From positions 1 through 64,000 of the forward strand of contig CAZVBQ010000007.1 of NCBI GenBank assembly GCA_964625575.1: a DNA stretch of 64,000 bases, given 5' to 3'. Source of the stretch: UTCHB3 sp964625575. GTDB lineage: Bacteria; Bacteroidota; Ignavibacteria; Ignavibacteriales; Ignavibacteriaceae. Positions 9,153 through 18,000 of this stretch are shown here, one piece after another. Position numbers and translations under genes: made by a program. Every line of letters starts with the position of its first letter. Positions within the stretch are counted from its first letter, which is position 1. The notes beneath the pieces are model-generated. The model did no database searches. It was not told the origin of the DNA and was given only the letters and a program-made list of their open reading frames with translations.

Positions 9153-9283
9153 AGTGTGAAATGTGAAATGTGAACTGTGAAGTTATTGCAGAAAGTATTA
9201 GGTATTATGCCTCACTACTCGCCACTCGCTACCAAAAACAGCGGGCAACCGGCAACGGGTAACGGGCAACATAAATTAACTAT
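9153..9283 (+). repeat. Repeat-word spacer between nuoG and nuoH
   Basis: Immediately after the nuoG stop come four copies of a GTGAAAT/GTGAACT heptamer. From about 9211 come reverse-complement copies of word F (CTCACTACTCGCCACTCGC), then reverse-complement word D (CGGGCAACCGGCAACGGG) up to the nuoH leader. The order is sense words after the stop and antisense words before the next start, the pattern seen across the window. AAGGAACAA at 9286-9294 may serve as the nuoH ribosome-binding site. Confidence 0.8.
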
Positions 9284-9301
9284 TAAGGAACAACTATCTT
9301 A

Positions 9302-10357
9302 ATGGAACCTTGGATTAACGCCGGCGTAACGCTGGTTAAGTTGCTGATAATTGCCAACATATTGTTGGTGACTGTCGCTTATTTGGTTTATTTCGAGAGG
9401 AAGATCTCTGCCTGGGCACAGAGCAGGGTTGGACCCAACAGGGTCGGACCTGCCGGCTTGCTGCAGCCGTTCGCGGATGTGTTAAAGTTGGTGCTCAAGG
9501 AAGATATTATTCCCGAGAGGGCAAACAGATCGATCCACACGCTGGCGCCGTTCCTGGCGTTGTTCGTGGCTTTCACGTCATTTGCCGTGATCCCGATCGG
9601 ACCCGATATTACCATTGCCGATGAGGCGATGAGGCAGTTGTTCGGCGATACCTTTCAGTTCGCTATAATTCCCGGGATAAACGCGGGTATACTTTACGTG
9701 CTCGCTCTTACATCTGTTGGTGTTTACGCTATCACGATGTCGGGCTGGTCATCAGGTTCCAAATACTCACTGATCGGTGGTGTAAGATCTTCGGCACAGA
9801 TGATTTCTTACGAGATCTCAATGGGATTCTCGATCGCGGGTGTTTTGATCCTCGCGCAGTCGCTTTCACCGCAGGAGATAATAAAATCACAGTCGGGTTT
9901 GATGTGGAACGCATTCATTCAGCCTGTTGGTTTTATTACATTTTTAACCGCGGCTTTCGCGGAAACCAACAGGTTGCCTTTCGATCTTCCTGAAGCGGAG
10001 CCCGAGCTCGTCGGTGGATACCACACGGAGTATTCGAGCATGAAGTTCGGCGCGTTCTTCCTCGCCGAGTATGCCAACATGGCTACATCTTCCGCTTTGA
10101 TCGTACTCCTTTATCTTGGCGGCTGGCAGATCCCTTACATTGAAAAACTTGGGCTTTCTGAAACATGGGTTGTTGTGCTCCAGGTGCTGGCATTTTTCGC
10201 CAAGATCGGCGTGCTTTTGTTCTTCTTCATCTGGGTAAGGTGGAGTATCCCGAGGTTCCGCTACGATCAGTTGATGAACATCGGTTGGAAAGTGATGTTC
10301 CCGCTCGCCCTTCTGAACCTTTTATGGGTCGCCGTTCTTGCAATGTGGATGCACTAA
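9302..10357 (+). CDS. nuoH: NADH-quinone oxidoreductase subunit H
   Basis: The membrane subunit of complex I that forms most of the quinone-binding chamber. The 351-residue chain has about eight hydrophobic helices. The hallmark motifs are ERKISAWAQSRVGPNRVGP near residue 32, GWSSGSKYSLIGGVRSSAQM near 150 with the following YEISMG, and PFDLPEAEPELVGGYHTEYS near 228 with its acidic residues. The length is normal. It lies between nuoG and nuoI on the same strand, separated from both by repeat-containing spacers of 149 and 111 bases, so any co-transcription must read through these repeats. Confidence 0.95.
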   Translation: MEPWINAGVTLVKLLIIANILLVTVAYLVYFERKISAWAQSRVGPNRVGPAGLLQPFADVLKLVLKEDIIPERANRSIHTLAPFLALFVAFTSFAVIPIGPDITIADEAMRQLFGDTFQFAIIPGINAGILYVLALTSVGVYAITMSGWSSGSKYSLIGGVRSSAQMISYEISMGFSIAGVLILAQSLSPQEIIKSQSGLMWNAFIQPVGFITFLTAAFAETNRLPFDLPEAEPELVGGYHTEYSSMKFGAFFLAEYANMATSSALIVLLYLGGWQIPYIEKLGLSETWVVVLQVLAFFAKIGVLLFFFIWVRWSIPRFRYDQLMNIGWKVMFPLALLNLLWVAVLAMWMH

Positions 10358-10360
10358 GCT

Positions 10361-10452
10361 CTGATTTAGAACACGGATGACACGAATGACACAGATTTTT
10401 ATTGATAGATTGAAAGTGCTCCACACTCTACACTCTACACTCTACACTTTAA
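10361..10452 (+). repeat. Repeat-word spacer between nuoH and nuoI
   Basis: Shortly after the nuoH stop lies a half-copy of word B (AACACGGATGACACGAATGA). Ahead of nuoI lies a run of reverse-complement word I, CACTCTA repeated about three times at 10424-10449. The nuoI ribosome-binding site AAAAGGAA follows directly at 10453-10460. Confidence 0.75.
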
Positions 10453-10468
10453 AAAGGAATTTTTAGTT

Positions 10469-10963
10469 ATGGCAGTGAAGAAACGGATGAAGGATTTCAC
10501 ATTGATGGAGAAGATCTACGTTCCATCAATCGTGGCAGGTTTAAGTATTACGCTGAAGAACATGTTCCGCAAACCTTACACCCTGATGTACCCTGAAGAA
10601 AAGTTCATTCCTTCGGGCCATTACCGCGGAAGACCCGTTTTGGTAATGGAAGAGAACGGCGCGGAGAGATGTGTCGCCTGCGGACTTTGTTCACGCGTAT
10701 GCCCACCTCTGGCGATCGATATTCAGGCTGCCGAAACAGGTCGTGAAAAAGAGCGTTATCCTGAAAGATTCGAGATAAACATGCTCAGATGTATCTTCTG
10801 CGGATTGTGCGAAGAGGTTTGCCCCGAAGAAGCGATCGTAATGAGCAAAACCTACGAGCTCGCCTTCGACTCCCGTGAAGAAGCCATCTTCGGCAAAGAC
10901 AAGCTCCTCACCCCCATCAACGATCTTCAGGAGAGGATTGAGTTCTTGAGAGGCAACAAATAA
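10469..10963 (+). CDS. nuoI: NADH-quinone oxidoreductase subunit I
   Basis: The 8Fe ferredoxin-like subunit of complex I, 164 residues. Two complete [4Fe-4S] motifs are present: C68-x2-C71-x2-C74-x3-C78 followed by P, and C108-x2-C111-x2-C114-x3-C118 followed by P. They form clusters N6a and N6b that pass electrons toward N2 and quinone. The N-terminal amphipathic stretch (SIVAGLSITLKNMF) fits the membrane-facing helix. A good ribosome-binding site AAAAGGAA precedes the start. The gene ends the three-gene nuo block. Its TAA stop is also the first three bases of a word-A repeat array, and a bidirectional terminator lies 90 bases further on. Confidence 0.95.
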   Translation: MAVKKRMKDFTLMEKIYVPSIVAGLSITLKNMFRKPYTLMYPEEKFIPSGHYRGRPVLVMEENGAERCVACGLCSRVCPPLAIDIQAAETGREKERYPERFEINMLRCIFCGLCEEVCPEEAIVMSKTYELAFDSREEAIFGKDKLLTPINDLQERIEFLRGNK

Positions 10964-11166
10964 GTGTTAGGTGTTAAGTGTTAGGTGTTAATTTTGTAGT
11001 TACACAGGTCTCACTGATTTAGCACAGATTTCACTGATTCTAATAAATATTAAAAAAGCTGCTATGAGTGATCAGAGCAGCTTTTTTGCATTTAAAGTCT
11101 TAGGAACAATTGTAAATTTTAACACCTAACACCTAACACCTAACACCTAACACCTAACACCTAACA
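10961..11166. repeat. Inverted pair of word-A arrays around a terminator
   Basis: The left array (10961-10994) is about four GTGTTAR-type units starting at the nuoI stop codon and ending GGTGTTAATTTTGT. The right array (11121-11166) is about six CACCTAA units, the reverse complement, preceded by AAATTTT. Between them lie a fragment of word B (CACAGGTCTCACTGATTT) and the terminator hairpin. The whole forms a long imperfect palindrome between the convergent nuoI and TonB receptor genes. Confidence 0.8.
11052..11087. terminator. Bidirectional intrinsic terminator
   Basis: Perfect 12-base arms AAAAAAGCTGCT (11052-11063) and AGCAGCTTTTTT (11076-11087) with a 12-base loop give a strong stem with a T-run on both strands. 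It lies between the convergent nuoI and TonB receptor genes and can end both transcripts. Confidence 0.9.
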
Positions 11167-11177
11167 TTTCACACTTC

Positions 11178-13466
11178 CTAAAACCCATATTGCGCTTTCA
11201 CAAACACATTTCTGCCCGGTTCTGCTTTTATCAGGCCACGGTTGGTGGCGAGGTGGCTGGTGTATGAACGGTCAAGAAGATTATCCACTCCCGCGGAGAG
11301 GGTGATTGTGCCGTACGGGAGGGGGATGGGGTTCACGTTCACCGCGAAATTAACCAGGGTGTAGCCGGGTGTTGCAGTTTCAGCCGGGGCTGTTTTGTAC
11401 TGATCAAAAGTTGTATGCACCTCAAGAGCGGCATTAGCAAATGTGAAGGTCTTAACTTTTATGCCAAGAGTCGCGTTGTCAGCAGGAATGAATGGGAGGT
11501 TCTCAGTTTTCTTTGTATCTTCTCCCCGGATCACAGATGCATTGCCGTAAATATTGATCTGTTGGATCACCTGGAACTCGAAAGCGAGATCGAAACCGAA
11601 GATCCTTGCTGCGCCGAAGTTGGTGAACTGCGTTGCAGTCCGGTTCTGATATTTGAAGCCGGGGGTTTCAACCACCAAATCCTTGAGGATGTTCAGGTAG
11701 AAATTGATCTTCCAGAAAGCCGTGCTTGTGTACCGGGAGTAGCCGAGATCGTAGAACCAGTTGTTCTCCGGTTCGAGGGCAGGATTTCCGAGTTTAACGA
11801 GCCCGCCGAGATCGAGGAACTGAAACCGTTCTTCGAGGGAAGGTGAACGGAATGATTTACCGAAGTTGAACGTGATCTGATGATCTTTGCCAAGCCGGTA
11901 AAGGGCCGCGAGGTTCAGGCTCCACGATGAATTGGTCTCATCCTTTGCCTGCCACAATGGGGTCTGCCCCGGAGGATTGGGGATTACAACACCCTTCCAG
12001 ACGACAAAATCAGGATTATTGGAAGGATCGCTTGTTACATTTATGAGATCGAAGCGGCCACCGATCGCCAGATCAAGATCCGGTGTTACATTGTTAATCT
12101 CGTTCTGGAAGAAGATGCCACCACTTTTGAATTTGGAAAGAGGCACGGGGCGCTCATGGATAACCGAATCTTTTTTTGCATTGAGGATACGCTGCCTTTT
12201 GCTGTCCATTTCCCTTTGCCACGCGTCGACTCCGAGAACTAGCCGGTAATTACCGGTGATGACCCAGTTTGAATTAAGGGTGATACCATCATTAAAATGG
12301 TCGGCATAGGGGAGGAGGCGCGCTGTTGGCAGTACCACTTCCGCGTCGCGTACTATCAATTGGTGGTAGTATTTCAGACTTACATTCGCGAGGGTTGACG
12401 AGATGCCGGAGATTTTATATTCGGCCGAGTACATTTCACGATTGGCTGTGGGATAGCGTGCGATTGCCGCCGCGGCGAAAGCTGACCCGCCGGGGAGCCC
12501 GATATCGGCACCTCCATATTTCTGGTAATTCAATTCAAATTCGTGATTCGTGAAGGGTTTGAAGCCGAGGGAGGCGCTGACACTGTTGTCGTGGAAGTGA
12601 CTGTTAAGGAGAGTTCCACCGGGCGTTTCGGTGGCTGAAGCCCCTCTGAAAGAGCCGCGAACCTTTGCAAACCAGTTAGCATCCCCTGCGTTCAAGAAGA
12701 GGCTGGTGCCACTTCCGGTGTTCACGCTGTTGAAGAATCCGCCGAGCGAGCCGGTGAGGTAGAACCTGTCTCTGAACCTACGGTTCTGCGTGATTATGTT
12801 AACGATACCACCGAGGGCACCGGTTCCATACATCGATGACGCCGCGCCTTTGATAATTTCGATCCTTTCGATATCAAACTGGTCGATCATCGACATCCGG
12901 GCGGCGAGTTCTGTGGCGGTTTCAAGCCTGTTTCCATCAACCATAAGAACAATACCCGTGCCACGCTGGCCACGGAGTGATATGTCGGTCGCCCAAATGC
13001 CGTCGCGTGTCACGGAAACACCGGGCTCAGCTTTCAGATACTCTGCAAGAGAGAGCTTTGAAGCGCTTTCAAGGTCTGACTTGTCAATAATGCCGAGCGG
13101 GAAGGGTGATTCCTGAAGTGAAGAGACGTACCTGGGGCTTGTAACCGTGATTTCGCCGAGGTGTATCTCAACCGGGTCCAGGGGTATATCAAGCGTTATC
13201 TTTTTAAGTCCATCAGAGTTAACATCCATGGTCAAAGGGGAATAACCCGCGAGGTAGAACTTAAGGGTGGTATTCTTAAATTGAGGAAGCGACAGTTCGA
13301 ACCTTCCATCCGCGTCAGAAAAAACCGACCGCTGATAACTTACGGAGTATATTTGCACATTGCCAATGGCTGCACCTGTTTTGCCATTGGTAACTTTTCC
13401 TGTGATACTGATATCCTGCCCCCAAAGCAATGCTGATAGCAGGATAAAGAATGTTATATTTTTCAT
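11178..13466 (-). CDS. TonB-dependent outer membrane receptor
   Basis: A 762-residue outer-membrane receptor. A signal peptide (MKNITFFILLSALLWG) is followed by a carboxypeptidase-regulatory-like beta-sandwich (about 20-100, starting ISITGKVTN). Then comes the plug domain (about 115-225), with SLRGQRGTGIVLMVDGNRLE and the ERIEIIKGAASSMYGTGALGG motif, and a C-terminal beta-barrel whose last strand ends in phenylalanine (KAQYGF). Such proteins import large or scarce ligands with TonB energy. The ligand cannot be told from the sequence, and no transport or metal genes adjoin it. On the minus strand a possible -7 box CAAAAATA (seen on the plus strand at 13531-13538) lies about 60 bases upstream. 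It is convergent with nuoI. Confidence 0.9.
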   Translation of the reverse strand: MKNITFFILLSALLWGQDISITGKVTNGKTGAAIGNVQIYSVSYQRSVFSDADGRFELSLPQFKNTTLKFYLAGYSPLTMDVNSDGLKKITLDIPLDPVEIHLGEITVTSPRYVSSLQESPFPLGIIDKSDLESASKLSLAEYLKAEPGVSVTRDGIWATDISLRGQRGTGIVLMVDGNRLETATELAARMSMIDQFDIERIEIIKGAASSMYGTGALGGIVNIITQNRRFRDRFYLTGSLGGFFNSVNTGSGTSLFLNAGDANWFAKVRGSFRGASATETPGGTLLNSHFHDNSVSASLGFKPFTNHEFELNYQKYGGADIGLPGGSAFAAAAIARYPTANREMYSAEYKISGISSTLANVSLKYYHQLIVRDAEVVLPTARLLPYADHFNDGITLNSNWVITGNYRLVLGVDAWQREMDSKRQRILNAKKDSVIHERPVPLSKFKSGGIFFQNEINNVTPDLDLAIGGRFDLINVTSDPSNNPDFVVWKGVVIPNPPGQTPLWQAKDETNSSWSLNLAALYRLGKDHQITFNFGKSFRSPSLEERFQFLDLGGLVKLGNPALEPENNWFYDLGYSRYTSTAFWKINFYLNILKDLVVETPGFKYQNRTATQFTNFGAARIFGFDLAFEFQVIQQINIYGNASVIRGEDTKKTENLPFIPADNATLGIKVKTFTFANAALEVHTTFDQYKTAPAETATPGYTLVNFAVNVNPIPLPYGTITLSAGVDNLLDRSYTSHLATNRGLIKAEPGRNVFVKAQYGF

Positions 13467-13676
13467 TGGATGTCAGAATTTATTTTTAATCGAGTTTAAA
13501 TTTACGAAAACCCGTGGGTTAACGTTGGAACAAAAATATTTCAAAAAAGTTATTCAGGTTGCGCTAAATCGAGATTTCTTTTCGCTATTTTTATAAAAAT
13601 AGGTAAATTCGCTTTTTGATGGAACTATTTTATTCAGAATTTGCGTAAGTCGTAACCGCCCAAGACAAGGAAGATA

Positions 13677-14360
13677 ATGAACTGTTTAATCGTCGATGAC
13701 GAAGACATATCAAGGAAGATACTTGAGAAATTCATTGCCCAAACAGACTCTCTAAGACTCTCAGGATCGTGCTCGAATGCCATTGAGGCAGTAAGGCTAC
13801 TGAGAAGCGAGGAGATCGATCTTATATTTCTCGACATTGAGATGCCGGAGATGTCAGGGATCGAACTGATAGAGACGGTTAAAGAGATACCTCAGATAAT
13901 CTTCGTGACCGCGAAGGAGAACTATGCGGTTGAGGCTTTTGAGCATAACGTAACCGATTACCTTCTTAAACCAATAACTTACGCGAGATTTCTTAAATCG
14001 GTCGACAAGGCTGTTGAGTTTTACAACAAGCAGGGTGAAAGCGGTTCGCCCGGCTACATCTTCGTAAAGGTTGACTCAAAACTGTTGAAGCTGGACCTTG
14101 CCGATATAAATTTTGTGGAGGCACAGGGTGACTATGTGCAACTTCACACCCGGAAAGGGAAGCACCTGATCTACTCAACGATGAAGCACATTGAGGCTAA
14201 ACTTCCTAAAAAAGAGTTCGCCAGAGTGCACCGATCGTTCATTGTGCGGATCGAAAGAATAGCCGATATCACCGAGAACAACCTGATGATCGAAAAGCAG
14301 ATCATACCAATCGGTGAAAAATATAAAAGCGACCTCCTGAGAAAACTTAATATTTTATAA
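13677..14360 (+). CDS. Response regulator with LytTR DNA-binding domain
   Basis: A 227-residue two-component regulator. The receiver domain (1-115) has the acidic pocket D7-D8, phosphoacceptor D53 in FLDIEMP, T78 and K98 in LLKP. The LytTR domain follows (about 127-225), with FVEAQGDYVQLHT and FARVHRSFIV, which binds DNA through beta-strands. Partner kinases of this class are usually LytS/YehU-type, but none lies beside it. The only same-strand neighbour is an esterase 18 bases downstream, so the two are probably co-transcribed. The targets are unknown. Confidence 0.92.
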   Translation: MNCLIVDDEDISRKILEKFIAQTDSLRLSGSCSNAIEAVRLLRSEEIDLIFLDIEMPEMSGIELIETVKEIPQIIFVTAKENYAVEAFEHNVTDYLLKPITYARFLKSVDKAVEFYNKQGESGSPGYIFVKVDSKLLKLDLADINFVEAQGDYVQLHTRKGKHLIYSTMKHIEAKLPKKEFARVHRSFIVRIERIADITENNLMIEKQIIPIGEKYKSDLLRKLNIL

Positions 14361-14378
14361 CCTGAAAGCAGAAAACGG

Positions 14379-15107
14379 ATGAAAAGAGAGATTCACGGGT
14401 GGTGGAGCCCACGACTTGAAAAGAATATGGAAATTGTTGTTTATGGTGAGTGGGGCACCCCGCTATTGATGTTCCCCACCGCGGGCGCGGATTTCCTTGA
14501 GTATGAAAGATTCCAACTGATCGACTCGATCTCATGGTACATTGAAACGGGCAGGTTCAAGGTTTTTTCGATCAGCAGCATCAATAACGAAAGCTGGTTG
14601 AACAACTCAATGCAGCCCCACCACAAAGCCCTCAGGCACATGACTTATAACTATTACGTGGTAGATGAGGTGGTGCCTTTTATCCATGCTAACTGCAATG
14701 GAATTCAACCAATTTATCTGACCGGTGCCTCACTTGGCGCGCTTCACGCGGCGAACATTTTCTTCAGACGCCCTGACCTTTTCGCGGGTACAATTCCTAT
14801 GAGCGGGTATTATGACCTGAAAGCCTACACGAAGGGATACTACGATGAGAATGTTTACTTCAATTCACCAACCGATTATCTGTCGAATCTGAACGATGAG
14901 AACGTGCTGAATCAGATGAGGCACAATAAGAGAATTATTATCGCCACCGGACAAGGTGAGTATGAAGCCCCGGAAGGTTCCATCAGCCTCTCAAATATAC
15001 TGAGGAGCAAAGGTATCCCGCATGAGCTTGAGATCTGGGGTCACGACATGACACACGATTGGCCCACATGGCGCAGAATGCTGCCCCACTTCCTCGGAAG
15101 ACTATAA
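14379..15107 (+). CDS. Putative esterase (alpha/beta hydrolase)
   Basis: A 242-residue alpha/beta hydrolase of the esterase D/antigen 85 type (PF00756-like). The nucleophile elbow is G-A-S118-L-G in YLTGASLGALHA. The catalytic histidine is probably in IWGHDMTHDWPTW near the C-terminus. The acidic residue lies before it, possibly in the ATGQGEYEAPEG segment. There is no signal peptide, so it is cytoplasmic. Similar proteins act on small esters or are annotated only as hypothetical esterases; the substrate is not visible here. It follows the LytTR regulator by 18 bases and is convergent with the HisH-like gene, the two stop codons being one base apart. Confidence 0.8.
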   Translation: MKREIHGWWSPRLEKNMEIVVYGEWGTPLLMFPTAGADFLEYERFQLIDSISWYIETGRFKVFSISSINNESWLNNSMQPHHKALRHMTYNYYVVDEVVPFIHANCNGIQPIYLTGASLGALHAANIFFRRPDLFAGTIPMSGYYDLKAYTKGYYDENVYFNSPTDYLSNLNDENVLNQMRHNKRIIIATGQGEYEAPEGSISLSNILRSKGIPHELEIWGHDMTHDWPTWRRMLPHFLGRL

Positions 15108-15108
15108 A

Positions 15109-15678
15109 TTAAAGTACGAGAAATCTGTTGAGAAGGTAACTTCCGGAAGGCCCTGAGAATTCAGGATTGAAGATCAGGCCTCCGTACCTTCCGTTCACGC
15201 AGGCGGCAGGGAGTTCCGCGTCCTCTTCGAGGCCGAGAACAGTGTAAATATCGCTTGATATATTGAAAAATTTTTCGAAGTAGAGCCCCTCGAATATTTC
15301 CCCGTCAAGGTAAATTGAGTTTTCCTTCACTTTCGCGGTGTATTTAGCCGGAAGTGGAGGTGTTGCCTGAGGTACCCTGACTGACACGGGGAAGAACCCC
15401 AGCCCCTCGCACGATGTAAGTCCCGTTCCCTCACACATCAATGCAAATCCGTTGCCTATCCCGAGTACCGGTTTTTTGATCATGCGGAGCATGGAGAAAA
15501 GGTTCAGGAGGTGAAGGCGTCTTACAGCTCTTTTAAGGTCTTTGCAGTCTGGGAGGATAATACGGTCGGCAGCCAGAATTTCACTTTCAACCGAGGTAAA
15601 TTTTTGTTCGATCCCCAGCTTTTCCAATTGGTAGAGGAGGTACGCGGGTCTTTCACCGTAATCAACAATAGCTATCAT
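15109..15678 (-). CDS. HisH-like glutamine amidotransferase lacking catalytic residues
   Basis: A 189-residue class I glutamine amidotransferase fold resembling HisH, the glutaminase subunit of imidazole glycerol phosphate synthase. The opening MIAIVDYG and the region VLGIGNGFALMCEG align with the HisH motifs IVDYG and LGICLGMQLL. The nucleophile cysteine is replaced: the elbow reads G73-I-G75-N-G, with Gly at the Cys position. Near the C-terminus the expected FHPEKS reads F-N171-P-E173-F-S, so the catalytic histidine is Asn. Only the glutamate of the triad remains. Glutaminase activity is therefore unlikely. No hisF or other his gene adjoins it. The gene stands alone on its strand, convergent with the esterase. 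It could be a binding or regulatory pseudo-enzyme, or a decaying paralogue. Confidence 0.7.
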   Translation of the reverse strand: MIAIVDYGERPAYLLYQLEKLGIEQKFTSVESEILAADRIILPDCKDLKRAVRRLHLLNLFSMLRMIKKPVLGIGNGFALMCEGTGLTSCEGLGFFPVSVRVPQATPPLPAKYTAKVKENSIYLDGEIFEGLYFEKFFNISSDIYTVLGLEEDAELPAACVNGRYGGLIFNPEFSGPSGSYLLNRFLVL

Positions 15679-15716
15679 TTCAATATTTGTTCAGGTGGTA
15701 GCCTGTTAATAAAGTT

Positions 15717-15822
15717 CATAGCGGAACGCGGATACACACGGATGAAACAGATTTACGCAGAGATTTATCTAATCAATCTGCGTTTATCCGTCAAATCTGC
15801 GTGCATCCGCGTCCTGTTTAAA
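15717..15822. repeat. Word-B long inverted repeat
   Basis: The left arm (from about 15720, GAACGCGGATACACACGGAT then CAGATTTACGCAG) and the right arm (to about 15818, ATCTGCGTTTATCCGTCAAA then TCTGCGTGCATCCGCGTCC) are imperfect reverse complements about 40 bases long. They could fold into one long hairpin. The repeat fills the spacer between the start of the HisH-like gene and the stop of the T9SS beta-helix gene. Confidence 0.8.
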
Positions 15823-15825
15823 TAT

Positions 15826-17919
15826 TTACTTCAGGAGCTGCATTTTGCGTGATTCTTTATACATCTTTCCGTCAGCGGTGGTGGCGGTGATGGTATAAAG
15901 GTAGCTTCCGCTTGCAAGGTTGGAAGCATTGAACTCAACGCTGTGCGAACCCTGGGTCATTTCCTTGTCAAGAACGCTTGCCACTTCGCTACCCATGATA
16001 TCGAACACTGTTATGTTAACCTTTGCTGTTGAAGGAAGGTTGAACTTAATAGTGGTTGACGGGTTGAACGGATTGGGATAGTTCTGGTAGATCGCGAAAT
16101 CACCCGCGAGCATAAGATCAACCTCAATGGCATTAGTGTAAGTGAACTCACCGTTCATGTCGATCTGGCGGAGTCTGTAGTAATTTTTACCTGACTGTGC
16201 CGAGACATCGGTAAATTTATACGCCTGTGCCGAAGTGGTTGTTCCGGCGCCTTTTACGAATCCGATCTTCGCGAAGTTTACGCCATCGATTGATCTCTCA
16301 ACATCGAAGCCCATGTTGTTGGTTTCGGTGGCAGTTGCCCAGTCGATAACAACGTTTGTGCCATTTTGGGTCGCCGCGAATGAAGTAAGCTCAACAGGAA
16401 GTGAAATGCTGGCTTCGTGCGCGCCTTTGTACGGGAAAAGTGTGCTACGGGGGTTACCGTCGATATCGTATCTTACTTCGGCTAACGGCATGCCTCTCAG
16501 GTCCCAGTCGCCATTTGACGCGCCGGTGAGGTGGAGGTCGGTCGCTGAAACGAAATTAACCATTTTGTAGTTTGAGTTTTGGTCTTTCGTTGTGGCGGTT
16601 TTCCAGTCGTTGAGGGTAGCTACAGCGGCAGTATTGTAATAACCGAAGTTCGAGCCGATACCGGCGAGATAATAGGTGTTCCAGTCAAAATTCATGACGC
16701 TGGTAGCGCTCTGAGCCAACGGATAATGGATCAGATAAGAGGTCGGGGTGTTGTTTCCCTGGTGGAAGATATTGTTCGCTACGTTCATCGTGGCATCGGA
16801 GTTAATGTTGTAGCCGATGCATGCGTTAATGCCGGTGGTTACCGGGGCATCAATTCTGAACGAGTTGTGAGCAATATTGATAACGCCGTTCCAAGTGGCG
16901 GAGCCGAAAACAACGCCGAAATATTTGTTAGCAGCCGCGGTTCCCAGATTGTTAAAGTTGGGAGTGATGAAGTTGTTAACAACGTTTATAACGCCCGTGT
17001 TACCGTAAACAACGATCGCGCCGGCGAACTTGTTGGTGGTGGTGTTAACGTTGATTTTGGTGAACTTGTTTCCGACGATGAGGGTGGTATCATTTACCAC
17101 ACTTCCGGTGAGGTAGATTCCCGCGTAGAAAGCCATGTCAACTTTCGGATCAACAACGCTGATGCGGTTGTTCAGATACTTGTTGTTCTGCATAAAGAAG
17201 GTGGTGATAACTCTTCTTGCACCAAAAAGATCGCAATTCGAGATGGTGCCGCTTGCAGGTGATGAGGGATCATTACCCCACATTGCCACAGCGGTTTCAA
17301 AGGTAAGAGTATCTGTACCGACCTGGCAGTTATCGATCAGAATGTCGTTGGGAGCCGTACCGACAGTACCAATCGATCCATCGGCAAGGATGCCGCCCGA
17401 CTGGGTGTTTCTGGCGGTGTTGATGGTAAGAACTTTGAGATTTTTAATGGTAACGAAATCTGAATTGTTCTGAACCTCAATGGCCCATCTTCCGGTGGCG
17501 TTATCAAACAGGAACGACATGTCTCTAACACCGTCGCCCGCGTTACCGTTTGAACCATCTATGGTAACGTAATTTGAGTTAAGGATGGTGAAGAATTCAT
17601 TTGACGCGTTAATGCCTGTGAACCTTACTTTTGGTTGCTTCAGGGCACTTGGCCTGATCAAAAGGCGGTTTGTTTCTGTGAAAGTCTGGTTGTTAATCAG
17701 TACGTTTGAAGTTTCGGTAAGGTCACCGTCAATCATGAAGGTAACCAGTCCACTGGCTCCATTTGAGTTAATTGCCGTGCAAGCAGCAGCCAGCGAAGCA
17801 AAACCCTGAGGGTTCGCACCCTGAGGGATGTAATATATTCCCGAAAGCGGCTGGGCGCTGAGGCTGCCAATGCCGAGGAACATGAAAAAAAGCGCGAATG
17901 ATGTGAGAATTTTTTTCAT
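15826..17919 (-). CDS. Secreted right-handed beta-helix protein with T9SS type A sorting domain
   Basis: A 697-residue secreted protein. The signal peptide (MKKILTSFALFFMFLGIGSLSA) is followed by a region of repeated short beta-strands rich in N, G and V (about 100-430; phrases such as NNSDFVTIKNLKVL and VNNFITPNF), typical of a parallel beta-helix. The C-terminus has the Ignavibacteria-style module VELTSFAATQNGTNVVIDWA with ATETNNMGFDVERS, then YQNYPNPFNPSTTIKFNLP and the sorting domain ending KMQLLK. T9SS would export it to the cell surface or medium. No enzymatic motif is evident, so the ligand or substrate is unknown. It is a single-gene unit flanked by repeat spacers on both sides. Confidence 0.88.
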   Translation of the reverse strand: MKKILTSFALFFMFLGIGSLSAQPLSGIYYIPQGANPQGFASLAAACTAINSNGASGLVTFMIDGDLTETSNVLINNQTFTETNRLLIRPSALKQPKVRFTGINASNEFFTILNSNYVTIDGSNGNAGDGVRDMSFLFDNATGRWAIEVQNNSDFVTIKNLKVLTINTARNTQSGGILADGSIGTVGTAPNDILIDNCQVGTDTLTFETAVAMWGNDPSSPASGTISNCDLFGARRVITTFFMQNNKYLNNRISVVDPKVDMAFYAGIYLTGSVVNDTTLIVGNKFTKINVNTTTNKFAGAIVVYGNTGVINVVNNFITPNFNNLGTAAANKYFGVVFGSATWNGVINIAHNSFRIDAPVTTGINACIGYNINSDATMNVANNIFHQGNNTPTSYLIHYPLAQSATSVMNFDWNTYYLAGIGSNFGYYNTAAVATLNDWKTATTKDQNSNYKMVNFVSATDLHLTGASNGDWDLRGMPLAEVRYDIDGNPRSTLFPYKGAHEASISLPVELTSFAATQNGTNVVIDWATATETNNMGFDVERSIDGVNFAKIGFVKGAGTTTSAQAYKFTDVSAQSGKNYYRLRQIDMNGEFTYTNAIEVDLMLAGDFAIYQNYPNPFNPSTTIKFNLPSTAKVNITVFDIMGSEVASVLDKEMTQGSHSVEFNASNLASGSYLYTITATTADGKMYKESRKMQLLK

Positions 17920-18000
17920 TCTGATCTCCGTTTAGGTTAATGTGATGATGATTAAATCAGCCTCTAAAATTAAGCAATATTCTTTAGATGGCAAAGAAAT

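Noticed and set aside
10961..11166. Possible CRISPR array
   Set aside because: Units are 7 bases, contiguous, without unique spacers, and no cas gene is nearby.
16579..17262. 227-codon plus-strand open frame
   Set aside because: It lies wholly antisense to the T9SS beta-helix gene, whose signal peptide and sorting domain are clear; the open frame reflects codon composition.
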